A stretch of DNA of 64,000 nt from Desulfobacterales bacterium (GCA_034520365.1 JAXHNP010000008.1:117441-181440), one strand, 5' to 3'; counted from the stretch's first letter, positions 41,208 through 51,663 are shown. Program-made: numbers and translations. The notes: a model not told the origin generated them from the sequence alone.

Positions 41208-41327
41208 AACTGATTGCATTACAGCGCCAACCGGCTTCAATGATACAAACCAACGGATAAGCCAAAAATTCAACAATCCAACGAAGGGGGGGGAGACAAG
41301 CTGTTTTAGAAGAAATGGAGGATTTTG

Positions 41328-42969
41328 ATGAAAACTTTATTTCGAAAAACAAAAGGATTGAAAACAATGGAAAAACAAAGACCATTCAGCAAGCGGAAAT
41401 TTACTGCCATGCTGAGCCTGTTGCTGCTGGCTTCCTTTCTCGCTGTCCCGCAGGCCTGGGGAATGAACTTTCAGTTGCACCCGGACATCAGTATGGACCT
41501 GGACACCACCTTGATTTATGGCGCGTCCATGCGGATGAAGGATGCGGACGAGAAAAACCTGGGGCTCAATGTGGACGACGGCAATCGCTCCTTTGAGCAG
41601 TATGACCTGGTTTCCAACCGCTTCACGGTTCGCTCCGCCCTGGATCTGAGGCGCAAGCATGTGGGCGTGTTTGCCCGGGGCCGGGCTTTTTATGATGATG
41701 CCTATCACGGATCCAATGCCAATGATTCCCCGGAGACACATAACAACTTTCTGGGCGGTTCACTTGATGATCACCAGAAGTTTACCGACGCGGCAGAAGA
41801 CCAGCATGGCCAGGACCTGGAGCTGCTGGATCTTTACGGTTACGCGGATTTCAGTATCGCCGGGCGGCCCCTGTCGCTCCGGGTTGGCCAGCAGGTGGTC
41901 TCCTGGGGTGAGAGCCTGTTCACCCTGGGTGGTATCTCAACAGCGCAGGGCTATGCGGATGCAAACATGCTCAATGTGCCGGGCGCGGAACTCGTGGATA
42001 TCTTTCTGCCTTCGGAGCAGGTTTCCGCGCGGTTTAATTTTTTCCGCAATCTCTCAATTGCCGGTTATTACCAGTGGGAGTGGAAAAAGCACCGCTCTGA
42101 GGCGGTCGGTTCCTATTTCAGCACCATGGATTTTGCTGATGAAGGCGGGTATCATATGCTGGCAGCCCCCGGCGTGCCTGTGACCGCAGACCGCATTGAC
42201 GATGACCCGGCCAGCGATTCCGGGCAATGGGGTGTCAGCTTGAACTATTACGCAGAGAATTTAAACAGCACCGAATTTGGGCTGTACTATTTGAATTATC
42301 ATGAAAAATTTCCCCTGGTCTTTACGGTGCCCGGCGCCGGTAATTTGACAATGGACTGGGGCGACCCGATGCTCAACTTTTTTGACAGCCTGGGATACTA
42401 TCTGGGCTATCAGGAAGACATTGACTTGTACGGCGCCAGTTTCAGCACGCAGGTGGGCCCCACCAATGTTTCCGGTGAAGTTACCTACCGGGCCGATTAC
42501 GCAACACAGGTGGCGGATCCCACGGCGCCTTTGAAGTTTTCCTGATGAGCCCTTTGACATTGTTCAGGCGCTGGCCTCGGCCATCCACGTTTTCGGCCCG
42601 TTTGCCTTTGTCGACACCAGTACCCTGATGTTTGAGGTCGGCATGAACGAAGTGTTAGACGATGAGAATCTTTTTAAAGACAAATTTGCCTGGGGTTCCA
42701 CAACCAGGATGAGCTTTTCCTTTTTCCAGGTTCTGCCCCAGTTGGATATGACTGTGCCGGTGTCTTTTAAACATCGTCCAAACGGAAAATCTTCACTGCC
42801 GGGCACCTTTACCGAGGATCAGCACCAGGTTTCCGTTGGCACTGATTTCATTTTTCGCCAGAAATATGAGTTCGGGCTGAGCTACACGGATTTCCTGGGC
42901 TCCGCGGGTGATGAAGACCTGAAATCGGACCGGGACTATCTTGCCTTTTATGTGATGTACACGTTCTAA
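41328..42969 (+). CDS. DUF1302 outer-membrane protein, broken by a one-base frameshift
   Basis: Start ATG 41328 with GGAGG six bases upstream. An N-terminal signal peptide (MLSLLLLASFLAVPQAWG) precedes a beta-rich mature part with RVGQQVVSWGESLF, the DUF1302 hallmark. The first frame stops at 42543-42545. The second continues as PDEPFDIVQALASAIHVFG and ends DYLAFYVMYTF, a porin-like terminal Phe. Removing one T from the TTTT at about 42537-42540 restores a product of about 546 residues. DUF1302 proteins are outer-membrane proteins repeatedly found with DUF1329, YCF48-like and MMPL proteins, as here. A role in passing a hydrophobic compound across the envelope is inferred. Confidence 0.8.
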
Positions 42970-43017
42970 GGGCCGTATGCAGGGTAAAACTTAACAGATG
43001 ATAACTGGGAGGCATCC

Positions 43018-44394
43018 ATGAAGATTAAAAAAGGCCTATGTTTAGGCATCTTGTTCCTTTTTGTTGTAACCGCACCGCTTGCCGCTATAGCCAAAGTTTC
43101 GCCGGAAGAAGCGGCAAAGCTGAAATCCACCCTGACCCCGTTTGGAGCTGAACGGGCAGGCAATGCCGATGGGACCATTCCTGCATGGGATGGCGGCATT
43201 ACCGGCCCCCCCGGCGGCGGCGAGCATAAACCCGGAGACCGGCATATCAATCCTTATGCGGATGAGGAAAAACTGTTCTCCATAACAGCCGAGAATATGG
43301 ACGAGTATGCGGACAAGCTGGGAGAGGGGCAGAAAAAACTGCTTCGTACCCATCCCGAGACCTACCGGCTGGATGTCTATCCGTCGCACCGTTCCCATGC
43401 CGCACCGGAATGGGTCTATGAAAACACGTTCAAGAATGCCACCCGTGCTGAAACCAGTAACGAGGGGGTAAGCATCAGCAATGCCTACGGCGGGATTCCC
43501 TTCCCCATTCCGAAAAACGGCGCCCAGGTGGTCTGGAACCATCTTGTGCGGTGGCAGGGGGAGGCCAAGCACTATTTCTTCAATTCCCTTTACGTGGACG
43601 GTGACAACATCGTTATTGCCTCGGGCGTGGAAAACCACGAAAAATTCCCTTACTACGACAAAGAAAAAACCCTGGAAACATATGACTCGCAGGACTACTG
43701 GTATGTGCTGCTCGAGTATTTCGCCCCTCCCCGGAAAAAGGGGGAGACCCTGCTGGTGAGAGACCCTTTGAACCTGGCGAAGAGCCCACGTCAATCCTGG
43801 CAGTATCTGGTGGGGCAGCGGCGGGTGCGGCGGGCGCCGACCATTGCCTATGACACGCCCCTGTCTTCCATGAGCGGAATCCATACCTGGGATGACGTCT
43901 ATCTTTTCAATGGCGCAATTGACCGGTATAACTGGAAAATCCTAAGCAAAGAGGAAATATATATTCCCTACAACTGCTACGACGCCCAGAAAGTGATGGA
44001 CAAGAAGGAAATGTTCCCCCCGGAACATGTCAATCCGGATCATGTCCGCTGGGAACTCCACCGGGTGTGGAAAGTGGAGGGGACCCTGAAAGAGGGCAGC
44101 CGCCATATTTATGCCAAGCGGGTGTTCTACATTGACGAGGACTCCTGGGTATTGACGATGGCCGATAGCTACGACGCCCAGGGTTCTTTGTGGCGCTCCA
44201 ATATCGCGCCCCTGATCAATGAATACCAGCTGCCCGGGGTGGTGCAGATGTTTTCTTTTTACTATGATTTCCGGATCGATAAGTATGGTGTCAATGCCTC
44301 CCAGGTAGGGCTTACGCCCTGGCGGACCTACCCGGAGCCCAAGCCGGATTCATTTTTTACGCCTGAAGAGCTGCGAAGAAGAGGGCGGCGGTAA
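43018..44394 (+). CDS. DUF1329 envelope protein
   Basis: 458 residues with a signal peptide (LGILFLFVVTAPLAAIA). Conserved DUF1329 segments are LTPFGAERAGNADGTIPAWDGG near residue 40, RRAPTIAYDTPLSSMSG and DGAIDRYNWK-like YLFNGAIDRYNWK. The fold is LolB-like, suggesting lipid or hydrophobic-ligand binding in the periplasm or outer membrane. It lies 48 bp after the DUF1302 gene and is followed by the YCF48-like and MMPL genes, the standard partners. Confidence 0.88.
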   Translation: MKIKKGLCLGILFLFVVTAPLAAIAKVSPEEAAKLKSTLTPFGAERAGNADGTIPAWDGGITGPPGGGEHKPGDRHINPYADEEKLFSITAENMDEYADKLGEGQKKLLRTHPETYRLDVYPSHRSHAAPEWVYENTFKNATRAETSNEGVSISNAYGGIPFPIPKNGAQVVWNHLVRWQGEAKHYFFNSLYVDGDNIVIASGVENHEKFPYYDKEKTLETYDSQDYWYVLLEYFAPPRKKGETLLVRDPLNLAKSPRQSWQYLVGQRRVRRAPTIAYDTPLSSMSGIHTWDDVYLFNGAIDRYNWKILSKEEIYIPYNCYDAQKVMDKKEMFPPEHVNPDHVRWELHRVWKVEGTLKEGSRHIYAKRVFYIDEDSWVLTMADSYDAQGSLWRSNIAPLINEYQLPGVVQMFSFYYDFRIDKYGVNASQVGLTPWRTYPEPKPDSFFTPEELRRRGRR

Positions 44395-44505
44395 GGTATC
44401 GCTCATTGCCGTTTAATTGCCCGGGTGATTGCAGCTGCCATGCTGCTGCAATCACCCCATTCCATAAAAACGATCCAACAATCTCAAGAAAACGTTGGAG
44501 AAGGT

Positions 44506-45666
44506 ATGAGAAAAGTATTCGAAAAGGCTTGTCCCGCCAGATGGTTTTTCCTGCTACTTGCGCTCGTGCTTATGCTGCTTCCCCCGCTTGCAGGCGCCGG
44601 GGAGTATCGCGAGCTCAGCCAGTGGCAGGCCAGAAATGATTTGCTTGAAATCCCGGCGGTGGAATCTGATAAGGCGGCCTCTTCATTGCTGCTCGATATT
44701 GCCAAAGCGGGTGAACGCCTGGTCGCGGTCGGGGAGCGGGGTCATATCATATACTCCGATGATAACGGAAAAAGCTGGGAGCAGGCCGAGGTGCCCGTGA
44801 TGGTGACGCTTACCGCTCTTGATTTTTCGACCCCGGAAAAAGGCTGGGCCGTGGGGCATGACGGGGTGGTGCTGCATACAGAAGATAGTGGCGAAACCTG
44901 GGTTAAACAGTTCGACGCCTTTGAAGCAAACCAGATGAGCCTGGAATATGCCCGAAAGTTGGTTGCGGCCAAAAAGGCCGAACTGGAACAGGCCGGGCAG
45001 GAAGAAAAAGCCGCCTTAAGCAAGGAGCTGGACGATTTAACCTATGAACTGGAGTACTGGGAGAGGGCAGAGGAGCAATGCTGTGTCCCGCTTCTGGATG
45101 TGTGGTTTAAAAACAGCAAGGAAGGGTTTGTCATCGGTGCCTATGGCCGGTTTTATAAAACCGCCGACGGCGGCAGGACCTGGTCCCCCTGGTGGGACAG
45201 GATTGATAATCTCTGGAAGCTTCATTTAAACGGTTTTGCCAATGCAAACGGCTCCCTTTTTATTGCCCGGGAATCCGGCGTGATATATCGCTCCACGGAT
45301 GGCGGCGAAAGCTGGGAATCCCTTGAAACGCCGCATGATGGCTCTTACCTGGGTATTGTTGCCTCCCCGGAGCAGGATTTGCTTATCGCTTACGGAATTG
45401 GGGCGAAACTGACCTATTCAAAGGACGGCGGCAATACCTGGAAGCTGCTTCAGACAAGGGCCGGCGCTGCATTGAGCGCGGGCGCGGTAAGAAGCGACGG
45501 CTCGGTTTTGATTGTTTCCTATTCCGGTGTCATCCTTGCCGGCTCCGACAACCCGGAATCCTTTGTCCCGCAAAAAATAGGCGCCGGGTGGAATGCCTTG
45601 ATTGAAACAGATGACCGGCATATTGTTCTCGTCGGTCTAAAAGGGGTTCATCGGACAGTTTTTTAA
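44506..45666 (+). CDS. YCF48-like beta-propeller protein
   Basis: 386 residues from the ATG at 44506 (GGAGAAGG upstream). The signal peptide ends near LAGAGEYRE. The mature part shows five Asp-box-like repeats: SDDNGKSWEQ, TEDSGETWVK, TADGGRTWSP, STDGGESWES and SKDGGNTWKL, indicating a propeller. A coiled-coil insertion (YARKLVAAKKAELEQAGQ) sits between blades 2 and 3. YCF48-like proteins of this type occur beside MMPL transporters, probably as periplasmic adaptors. It lies 19 bp before the MMPL gene. Confidence 0.85.
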   Translation: MRKVFEKACPARWFFLLLALVLMLLPPLAGAGEYRELSQWQARNDLLEIPAVESDKAASSLLLDIAKAGERLVAVGERGHIIYSDDNGKSWEQAEVPVMVTLTALDFSTPEKGWAVGHDGVVLHTEDSGETWVKQFDAFEANQMSLEYARKLVAAKKAELEQAGQEEKAALSKELDDLTYELEYWERAEEQCCVPLLDVWFKNSKEGFVIGAYGRFYKTADGGRTWSPWWDRIDNLWKLHLNGFANANGSLFIARESGVIYRSTDGGESWESLETPHDGSYLGIVASPEQDLLIAYGIGAKLTYSKDGGNTWKLLQTRAGAALSAGAVRSDGSVLIVSYSGVILAGSDNPESFVPQKIGAGWNALIETDDRHIVLVGLKGVHRTVF

Positions 45667-45685
45667 TCGTATGGAGGGTCCATAA

Positions 45686-48046
45686 ATGGAACACGGTGAC
45701 GCCCAGCTATCTGGAACAACAGATAAAAAGGCCCCGTTGCTGGAACGGTTTATTTTCAGTTATCGATGGCTGCTGCTGCTGATTTTTGCCATATTGACAA
45801 TTGTTTTGGGATTTCAGGCCAGCAAGCTGGATTGGGAAGTCAATTTTACCAAGATGATCCCGACCAAGCATACCTATATTGAAAATTACCTGGAATACCA
45901 GGACGAGCTCAGGGGGTTCGGGGATTCGGTCCGGATTGCCGTGGAAACCACTAGCGGCACGATATTTGACGCCGATTATCTGAAGGTTCTGCGCGATATT
46001 AATGACGAGGTCTTTTTCTTCCCCGGCGTGAACCGGGCGCAGCAGCAGTCGCTCTGGACCCCGCAGACCAGATGGCGCGAAGTCACTGAAGAGGGCTTTG
46101 ACGGCGGCCCGGTAATCCCCTCTTCCTATGACGGGTCCCCGGAAAGCCTTTCCCAGTTGAAAACCAACGTCTTAAAATCCGGTGAGATCGGCTCACTGGT
46201 GGCCAATGATTTTAAATCCAGCATCATTGATGTGCCCTTATACGAGATCAACCCGGATACCAAAAAGCCGCTGGACTACCGGGATGTGTCCCAGCGCCTT
46301 GAAGAACTGCGGGACAAGTATCAAAATGAAGATATAAAAATCCACATCACCGGGTTTGCCAAGGTGGTTGGCGAGTTGATTGACGGCACCCGGCAGGTGG
46401 CCACTTTTTTTCTCATCGCCATACTGATCACCCTTCTGATGCTCTACGGATACTCCCGCGGGTGTATCCGCAGCACGCTGGTCCCCGTTCTGTGCTCCAT
46501 TATCGCGGTGGTCTGGCAGCTGGGGCTGCTCAAAACACTGGGGTATGGCCTGGATCCATTCTCCATACTGGTTCCCTTTCTTATTTTTGCCATTGGCGTC
46601 AGCCATGGCGTCCAGATTATCAACGGCATCCATCATGAAATGATGTCGGGCACCGATAAGATGAGTGCCGCCCGGGGAGCCTTTCGTAAGCTATATAAAC
46701 CCGGCCTGGTGGCTTTGGTCACGGACTGTTTTGGGTTTGCCACCCTGCTGGTCATTCAGGTCCTTATCATTCAGGAGCTGGCAATTGGCGCCAGTATCGG
46801 GGTGTTTGTGCTGATCCTGACCAACCTGATCCTGCTTCCGGTTCTTATGTCCTATGCCGGGGTAAATCCTGTCTCTGTCAAACATATCAAGGAGGAAGGC
46901 GAAGGTTTTGAGCACCGGGCCTGGCTTTTCCTGTCCCGGTTTACACGGAAAATGCCGGCATCGGTGACGGTGGCGGCGGCCCTTTTGGTATTTGCACTGG
47001 CGGCTTATTACAGCCAGGGCCTGCCAATCGGGCAGACCGGTAAAGGCGCGCCGGAACTGCGGCCGGACTCGCAGTATAACCAGGATGTCGCCTTCATGAA
47101 CGAGAATTATTCGAAAAGCAGCGATGTTTTTGTGGTCATGGTAAAAACACCGGAAGGCAGATGCGGGGATTACCATGCCCTGGTCGCCATGGATCGGCTG
47201 CAATGGGACCTGGAGCACATTCCGGCCGTACTTTCGACCAATTCCCTGTGCACCGCTGCCAAGCGCGTAATTGCAGGCTTCAATGAGGGCAGCCTGAATT
47301 GGATGGCCCTGGCCCGAGACGATCAGGTGATGAGCAACGCGGTGCTTTACACGGCTTGGAAGAACAGGAACCAGGCCTGCAGCCTGGCGCCCATCAGGGT
47401 TTTCATGGAGAACCACGAAGCGGGTTCGCTTCAGGCGGTTGTTGATACCGTGGAAACGTTTGCCGCCGCAAACAATACAGAGGACGTCAAGTTCCTGATG
47501 GCCGCCGGAAATGCCGGGATTGAAGCGACAACCAATATCGTTGTTGCCCAGAAACAATATACCATGCTCTTTTGGGTCTTCGGCGTGATCGCCCTGCTGT
47601 GCCTGGTGACCTTCCGTTCTCTCCGGGCGCTCTTCAGCATTATTATCCCGCTTGCCCTGACCACGGTTCTTTGCCGGATGGTGATGATGTGGATCGGCGT
47701 GGGCGTCAATGTTGCCACTCTTCCGGTCATCGCACTGGGCGTGGGCGTTGGTGTGGATTACGGGATTTATATCTACAGCCGGTTTCAGTTTTATCTGGAT
47801 GAGGGCATGCCCATATCCGGGGCCTATTACGCCACTTTGATGACAACCGGCAAAGCGGTGATCTTTACCGGCCTCACCCTGGCCGTTGGTGTCTGTACCT
47901 GGGTGTTTTCACCGATCAAATTCCAGGCGGACATGGGCATATTGCTGACATTCATGTTCCTGGTGAACATGATCGGCGCGATCATTTTACTGCCTGCCAT
48001 TGCAAGCCTTTGGGAGCGGCGCCTCCGGGCGAACCATAAGCATTAA
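45686..48046 (+). CDS. MMPL/RND-family transporter
   Basis: 786 residues. About 12 membrane segments in two sets (one plus five twice), with two large periplasmic loops (about 50-220 and 430-590). Segments such as FLIFAIGVSHGVQIINGIHHE and ALGVGVGVDYGIYIYSRFQF are the TM4/TM10-like RND motifs. The family moves lipids and other hydrophobic molecules. With DUF1302, DUF1329 and YCF48-like partners it forms a predicted trans-envelope system; direction (import or export) is not clear from sequence. Confidence 0.88.
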   Translation: MEHGDAQLSGTTDKKAPLLERFIFSYRWLLLLIFAILTIVLGFQASKLDWEVNFTKMIPTKHTYIENYLEYQDELRGFGDSVRIAVETTSGTIFDADYLKVLRDINDEVFFFPGVNRAQQQSLWTPQTRWREVTEEGFDGGPVIPSSYDGSPESLSQLKTNVLKSGEIGSLVANDFKSSIIDVPLYEINPDTKKPLDYRDVSQRLEELRDKYQNEDIKIHITGFAKVVGELIDGTRQVATFFLIAILITLLMLYGYSRGCIRSTLVPVLCSIIAVVWQLGLLKTLGYGLDPFSILVPFLIFAIGVSHGVQIINGIHHEMMSGTDKMSAARGAFRKLYKPGLVALVTDCFGFATLLVIQVLIIQELAIGASIGVFVLILTNLILLPVLMSYAGVNPVSVKHIKEEGEGFEHRAWLFLSRFTRKMPASVTVAAALLVFALAAYYSQGLPIGQTGKGAPELRPDSQYNQDVAFMNENYSKSSDVFVVMVKTPEGRCGDYHALVAMDRLQWDLEHIPAVLSTNSLCTAAKRVIAGFNEGSLNWMALARDDQVMSNAVLYTAWKNRNQACSLAPIRVFMENHEAGSLQAVVDTVETFAAANNTEDVKFLMAAGNAGIEATTNIVVAQKQYTMLFWVFGVIALLCLVTFRSLRALFSIIIPLALTTVLCRMVMMWIGVGVNVATLPVIALGVGVGVDYGIYIYSRFQFYLDEGMPISGAYYATLMTTGKAVIFTGLTLAVGVCTWVFSPIKFQADMGILLTFMFLVNMIGAIILLPAIASLWERRLRANHKH

Positions 48047-48072
48047 AATCAAGACGCCGCAAAAGGAGCTGG

Positions 48073-49017
48073 ATGGAATTAAAAGAGCAAAGTTTTGGCC
48101 CCATACGAATCATTGCCGGTGACAAGGGCGGGCGATACCCCTCCTGCCACTCCATTTATGTGGAAGATGCCGGGGTCCTGATCGACCCGGCCGCAAACCG
48201 GGAGCGCCTCAAAGAGCTCAGGTCCCGGGATAAAGTGCGGATGATCTGGCTGTCTCACTGGCACGAAGACCACTTCCGGGACCTGGATCTGTTTGATGAC
48301 AAGCCCTTGTGGATGGAGGCCAGGGACGCGCCCCCGCTTGCCGATATGGACATATTTTTTGATTGGTATGGCGTCAGCAGCGAACCCGGCGATCAACTCC
48401 GGTCCTATTGGGAGCCGATTTTAGAGAAGGCGTTTCACTTTCGGCCCCGCACGCCCGAGCGCTTCCTGGAAGACGGGGAAATTATCGATCTGGGCAGTGT
48501 CACAGTTGAAGTGATTCATGTCCCCGGGCATTCGCCGGGACATCTGGCATTTTTTTTCAGGGAACCCGGCGTCCTCTATATGGCGGACTGCGACCTGACG
48601 CCTTTCGGACCCTGGTATGGAGACCGGTATTCAAGCGTTGAGGACACCATTCACTCCATTGACCGGCTCCGCCGCATACCCGCAAAGGTCTGGTTGACTG
48701 CCCATGAGACCGGCGTGTTCGAAACACCGCCGGGGCCCCTGTGGGACGCCTACCTGGGCGTTATCGAAAAGCGCGAGGCAGCGCTGTTGGATTTTCTTTC
48801 AGCGCCCAGAACCATAAATGGAATCGTGGAGCAGTGGATCGTATACGGAAAGGAGCGAAAACCCCGGGTATTTTTCGAATACGGCGAGCGCGCCCACATG
48901 GAAAAGCACCTGGAGCGACTGATCCGCAACGGTGAGGTAGTTCTGGATTCCGGCCGGTACCACAGGACAAAGGGCGCATCCGTTTCCTCGTCTGCTCTTC
49001 GTTCGGGCGGCAGGTAA
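48073..49017 (+). CDS. MBL-fold metallo-hydrolase
   Basis: 314 residues. The metal motif HxHxDH is present as LSHWHEDHFRDLD near residue 74, with later ligands VIHVPGHSPGHLAFFF (His), MADCDLTPFGP (Asp) and LTAHETG (His). No signal peptide. A C-terminal winged-helix-like tail (RTINGIVEQWIVYGKERKP) resembles that of lactonase/thioesterase-type members. In this operon a hydrolase acting on a lactone, ring-opened ester or CoA thioester is plausible. It lies 26 bp after the MMPL gene. Confidence 0.82.
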   Translation: MELKEQSFGPIRIIAGDKGGRYPSCHSIYVEDAGVLIDPAANRERLKELRSRDKVRMIWLSHWHEDHFRDLDLFDDKPLWMEARDAPPLADMDIFFDWYGVSSEPGDQLRSYWEPILEKAFHFRPRTPERFLEDGEIIDLGSVTVEVIHVPGHSPGHLAFFFREPGVLYMADCDLTPFGPWYGDRYSSVEDTIHSIDRLRRIPAKVWLTAHETGVFETPPGPLWDAYLGVIEKREAALLDFLSAPRTINGIVEQWIVYGKERKPRVFFEYGERAHMEKHLERLIRNGEVVLDSGRYHRTKGASVSSSALRSGGR

Positions 49018-49089
49018 GCCATCTCGCTTTTTTTTCTCAACAATTGTGATGTTTCTCGAAGAACAATCCATCAGGGGTGAAGGGGACGG

Positions 49090-50241
49090 GTGCGTTTAAT
49101 GAAGGCCATTGACAGGCTTGACGCCCATTTAAACTCCAGGCTCCCCGGGTTGCTGGAAGCCAGGGCGCAGGGCCGCAAGGTGATCGGCTATAGCGCCGGC
49201 GGCTATATGCCGGAGGAACTGGTTATCGCCTGTAAAGCGATACCCCTGGGTTTGGTGCAGGCAGGCGATAGTGACCTGTTGGATGCAGCCCGATCATATA
49301 TCTGCAGATGGATGGATCCGTTCTGGCGAAGCCAGGCGGGCCTGCTGGCAACGGGCAGCGATCCCTATTACAATATGCTTGATCTGCTGGTCATCCCGGT
49401 AACCGACAACCACTGCCGCTTGTTTTCCAATACCGTTCAGTATTACTTCCCCGACGTGGAATCATTTCTTTTTGGGGTTCCCCATACAAAGGATGCGTCC
49501 GCCCTGGCTTATTATCTCAGCGGTATTCACCGGCTCAGGAAAAAACTCGAGGATTTTACCGGAGTGAAAATCACCGACGCCCGGCTGCGGGATGCGATTG
49601 ATTTGTGCAACAGGGAACGGCAGCTTTTCCGGGAGATCAGCCGACTTCGCCGGGACGAACGCCTGCCGTTTAACAGCAGGGACTTTGTCGCCCTCCACCA
49701 CGGCTCTTTTCTTGCGGACAAGACGGTGATGGTGGATATCCTGGAGGCATTCTTAAAAGAGGCCGGCTCCGGCGGCCCTGACAGTGAAACAGGCCCGCGG
49801 ATTCTTTTGACCGGCTCAACGCTTGCCCGCGGCGATTCCGGGGTGATGGCGCACATTGAAGCGGCCGGGGCCGCGGTGGTGGTCGAGGAGTTTGCCGAGG
49901 GGCTCAGGCCTTACCGGCACCGGATAAAAAAGGAAGGGGATCTGCTTGCCGCGCTGGCTGAGGGTTACTTCATGGACCGGGTATGCCCGGGCTGGTTCCG
50001 GCCGGGAACCGAACGGCTTGATTTATTGATACAGCTGGCAAGGGATTATGACGCGGCCGGGCTGATCTGGTACCAGTTGATGTATCGCGAGTCCTACAAG
50101 GTGGAATCCTATTTTTTCCCGCAGATCCTTGAAAAGGTAACGGGGCTGAAGATGCTGGTCCTTGAGTCCGAATATGATGCCATGGCGCCGGCCTCCATGG
50201 AAACCCGTATTGAAACCTTTTTGCATACCCTGAGGAATTGA
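49090..50241 (+). CDS. 2-hydroxyacyl-CoA dehydratase/benzoyl-CoA reductase family subunit (small)
   Basis: 383 residues, HGD-D superfamily (FldB/FldC, HgdB, BcrB/BcrC). Three cysteines that can ligate the [4Fe-4S] cluster are in ARSYICRWMDPFWRSQ, PVTDNHCRLFSN and MDRVCPGWFRPG. The C-terminal LARDYDAAGLIWYQLMYRES is family-typical. Start: GTG 49090 (AGGGG four bases away) or ATG 49099; neither has ideal spacing. The family removes water from 2-hydroxyacyl-CoA or reduces benzoyl-CoA, in each case after one-electron activation by an ATP-dependent activator. No activator gene is in the window. It pairs with the next gene. Confidence 0.82.
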   Translation: MRLMKAIDRLDAHLNSRLPGLLEARAQGRKVIGYSAGGYMPEELVIACKAIPLGLVQAGDSDLLDAARSYICRWMDPFWRSQAGLLATGSDPYYNMLDLLVIPVTDNHCRLFSNTVQYYFPDVESFLFGVPHTKDASALAYYLSGIHRLRKKLEDFTGVKITDARLRDAIDLCNRERQLFREISRLRRDERLPFNSRDFVALHHGSFLADKTVMVDILEAFLKEAGSGGPDSETGPRILLTGSTLARGDSGVMAHIEAAGAAVVVEEFAEGLRPYRHRIKKEGDLLAALAEGYFMDRVCPGWFRPGTERLDLLIQLARDYDAAGLIWYQLMYRESYKVESYFFPQILEKVTGLKMLVLESEYDAMAPASMETRIETFLHTLRN

Positions 50242-50244
50242 TTG

Positions 50245-51645
50245 ATGGCGCCATATTATGATGATTTGCTGCAGCTTTGCGGATTTGCGCCTGAAGAGAT
50301 GGTGAGTGAAAGCCAGCGGGTGGAAGCGGCATTCGCCAGACTGGGAATCGGTCCCGATGACATGGCTGCGGCGGAGGCATGGGTCCGGCAGAATCACGAT
50401 GTCCGCCTGACCGGCGTCCGGGAACTGCTGGGCGCATGGCTCAAAGAGCTTATCGACGTTGTTTTGGCAAAAGATGAGGGGAAAAAGGTTGTATATTTCG
50501 GGTTCCCCGCCATGCTTGGCCCGGGCTTGTTAATTAACGCCGCGTCCGAGGATGTTTATGTTTGCGCTCCTGATATGGTGCTCTGTCATACCATGGGGCA
50601 GATATTCAACAAACTGGACCCCATCATCGCGGCCGGAGAAGCCAACGGTCTGCCCCCGGGGCATGCCCTGTGCTCTTTGTGGAAAATTAAGATAGGCGCT
50701 GTTGCCTTGGGGATGATTCCTGTCCCAAATCTGGCCCTGGCATCCAGTTATTTCTGTGATATGGGCTCCAAGGCCGATGACCTGGTCACCGCGCTTTTTG
50801 GGACGCCCGTGGCTTATATTGACGGCGTGATGGATTCGCAATGGGGGGAATATCCCTCTTTTTTGCCCGAGCGCGTGCAATATCTCGGCGCTCAAATCAA
50901 TCAGGCCTTTGACATGGCGGAGCAGGTCCTGGGTATTACAATCGCACCTGAAAACTGGGGGGAGGCCAGGGCGGTGGGCCAGGCGTTTGTCAGCCGGCTG
51001 GTCAAACTTGCCGGGTTCATGCGAAGCGACCCGGTTCCCGTGAGCTTCACCGCAATCGAGCTGCTGGAAGCACTTTCCGGCTCTTCCACCGGCCGGGGGA
51101 TCCATGCAGGCGTCAAGGCCATGGATATCCTGATCGACGAGATCCGGCAAAGGGCAGCGGCCGGTGTCGGGGCCACAAAAAAAGGGGTGCCCCGGGTGAT
51201 GATCTCCTTCGGCCACATGTCCGATCCGCGGGTTACGGGCCTAGTGGAGGATTCCGGGCTGGCTGTTCCATTGACACTGGTATTGAATGCCATTGCCGGC
51301 CCGCCGGCCGAGCCGGAAATGAATTACCCGAGCCCGGGTGAAATGGTCGCGGCCCATGAATTGGCAGGCGGCTTTTTTCACAGCACTTATGGAATCAACA
51401 AGCGCATGGAAGAGGCCCTTGAAGTGATGAAGCTCGATGGGTTTATCGCCAATTATATATATTGCTGCCGGCCCTCCGCGCTGCAATCGCATATCACCAA
51501 GGACTACCTCGAGGAAAAAACGGGGGTTCCGGTTCTCAGCCTGGAGCAGGACATTTATGACAGCAGCGCCTACACGGCTGATTCCATGAGAACCCGGGTG
51601 GAGACTTTTGCGGAAATGCTAAGGGACAGGAAAAAAATCAATTGA
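50245..51645 (+). CDS. 2-hydroxyacyl-CoA dehydratase/benzoyl-CoA reductase family subunit (large)
   Basis: 466 residues from ATG 50245 (GAGGA eight bases upstream, inside the end of the preceding gene). HGD-D superfamily with cluster-cysteine candidates in APDMVLCHTMGQ, ASSYFCDMGSKADD and IANYIYCCRPSALQ. Later conserved parts are GVPRVMISFGHMSDPR and the end segment GVPVLSLEQDIYD. It should form a heterodimer with the 49090 product. Which reaction the dimer performs (syn-elimination of water or ring reduction) is open. The acyl-CoA ligase gene follows by 18 bp. Confidence 0.82.
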   Translation: MAPYYDDLLQLCGFAPEEMVSESQRVEAAFARLGIGPDDMAAAEAWVRQNHDVRLTGVRELLGAWLKELIDVVLAKDEGKKVVYFGFPAMLGPGLLINAASEDVYVCAPDMVLCHTMGQIFNKLDPIIAAGEANGLPPGHALCSLWKIKIGAVALGMIPVPNLALASSYFCDMGSKADDLVTALFGTPVAYIDGVMDSQWGEYPSFLPERVQYLGAQINQAFDMAEQVLGITIAPENWGEARAVGQAFVSRLVKLAGFMRSDPVPVSFTAIELLEALSGSSTGRGIHAGVKAMDILIDEIRQRAAAGVGATKKGVPRVMISFGHMSDPRVTGLVEDSGLAVPLTLVLNAIAGPPAEPEMNYPSPGEMVAAHELAGGFFHSTYGINKRMEEALEVMKLDGFIANYIYCCRPSALQSHITKDYLEEKTGVPVLSLEQDIYDSSAYTADSMRTRVETFAEMLRDRKKIN

Positions 51646-51663
51646 AAACAGAGAGGTGAATAT

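Larger units (their letters stand above)
40800..41320. other. Intergenic region upstream of the DUF1302 gene
   Basis: About 530 bp with no credible gene. It holds a weak sigma54-like element (41124), a 15-bp tandem duplication (41178) and a G-rich stretch (GAAGGGGGGGGAGAC) near 41283, and is AT-rich compared with the flanking genes. This is the likely control region of the catabolic island. Confidence 0.5.

Noticed and set aside
46691..47557. 288-codon minus-strand frame opposite the MMPL gene
   Set aside because: Antisense shadow of a clear RND-family gene, with no ribosome site or recognisable motif.
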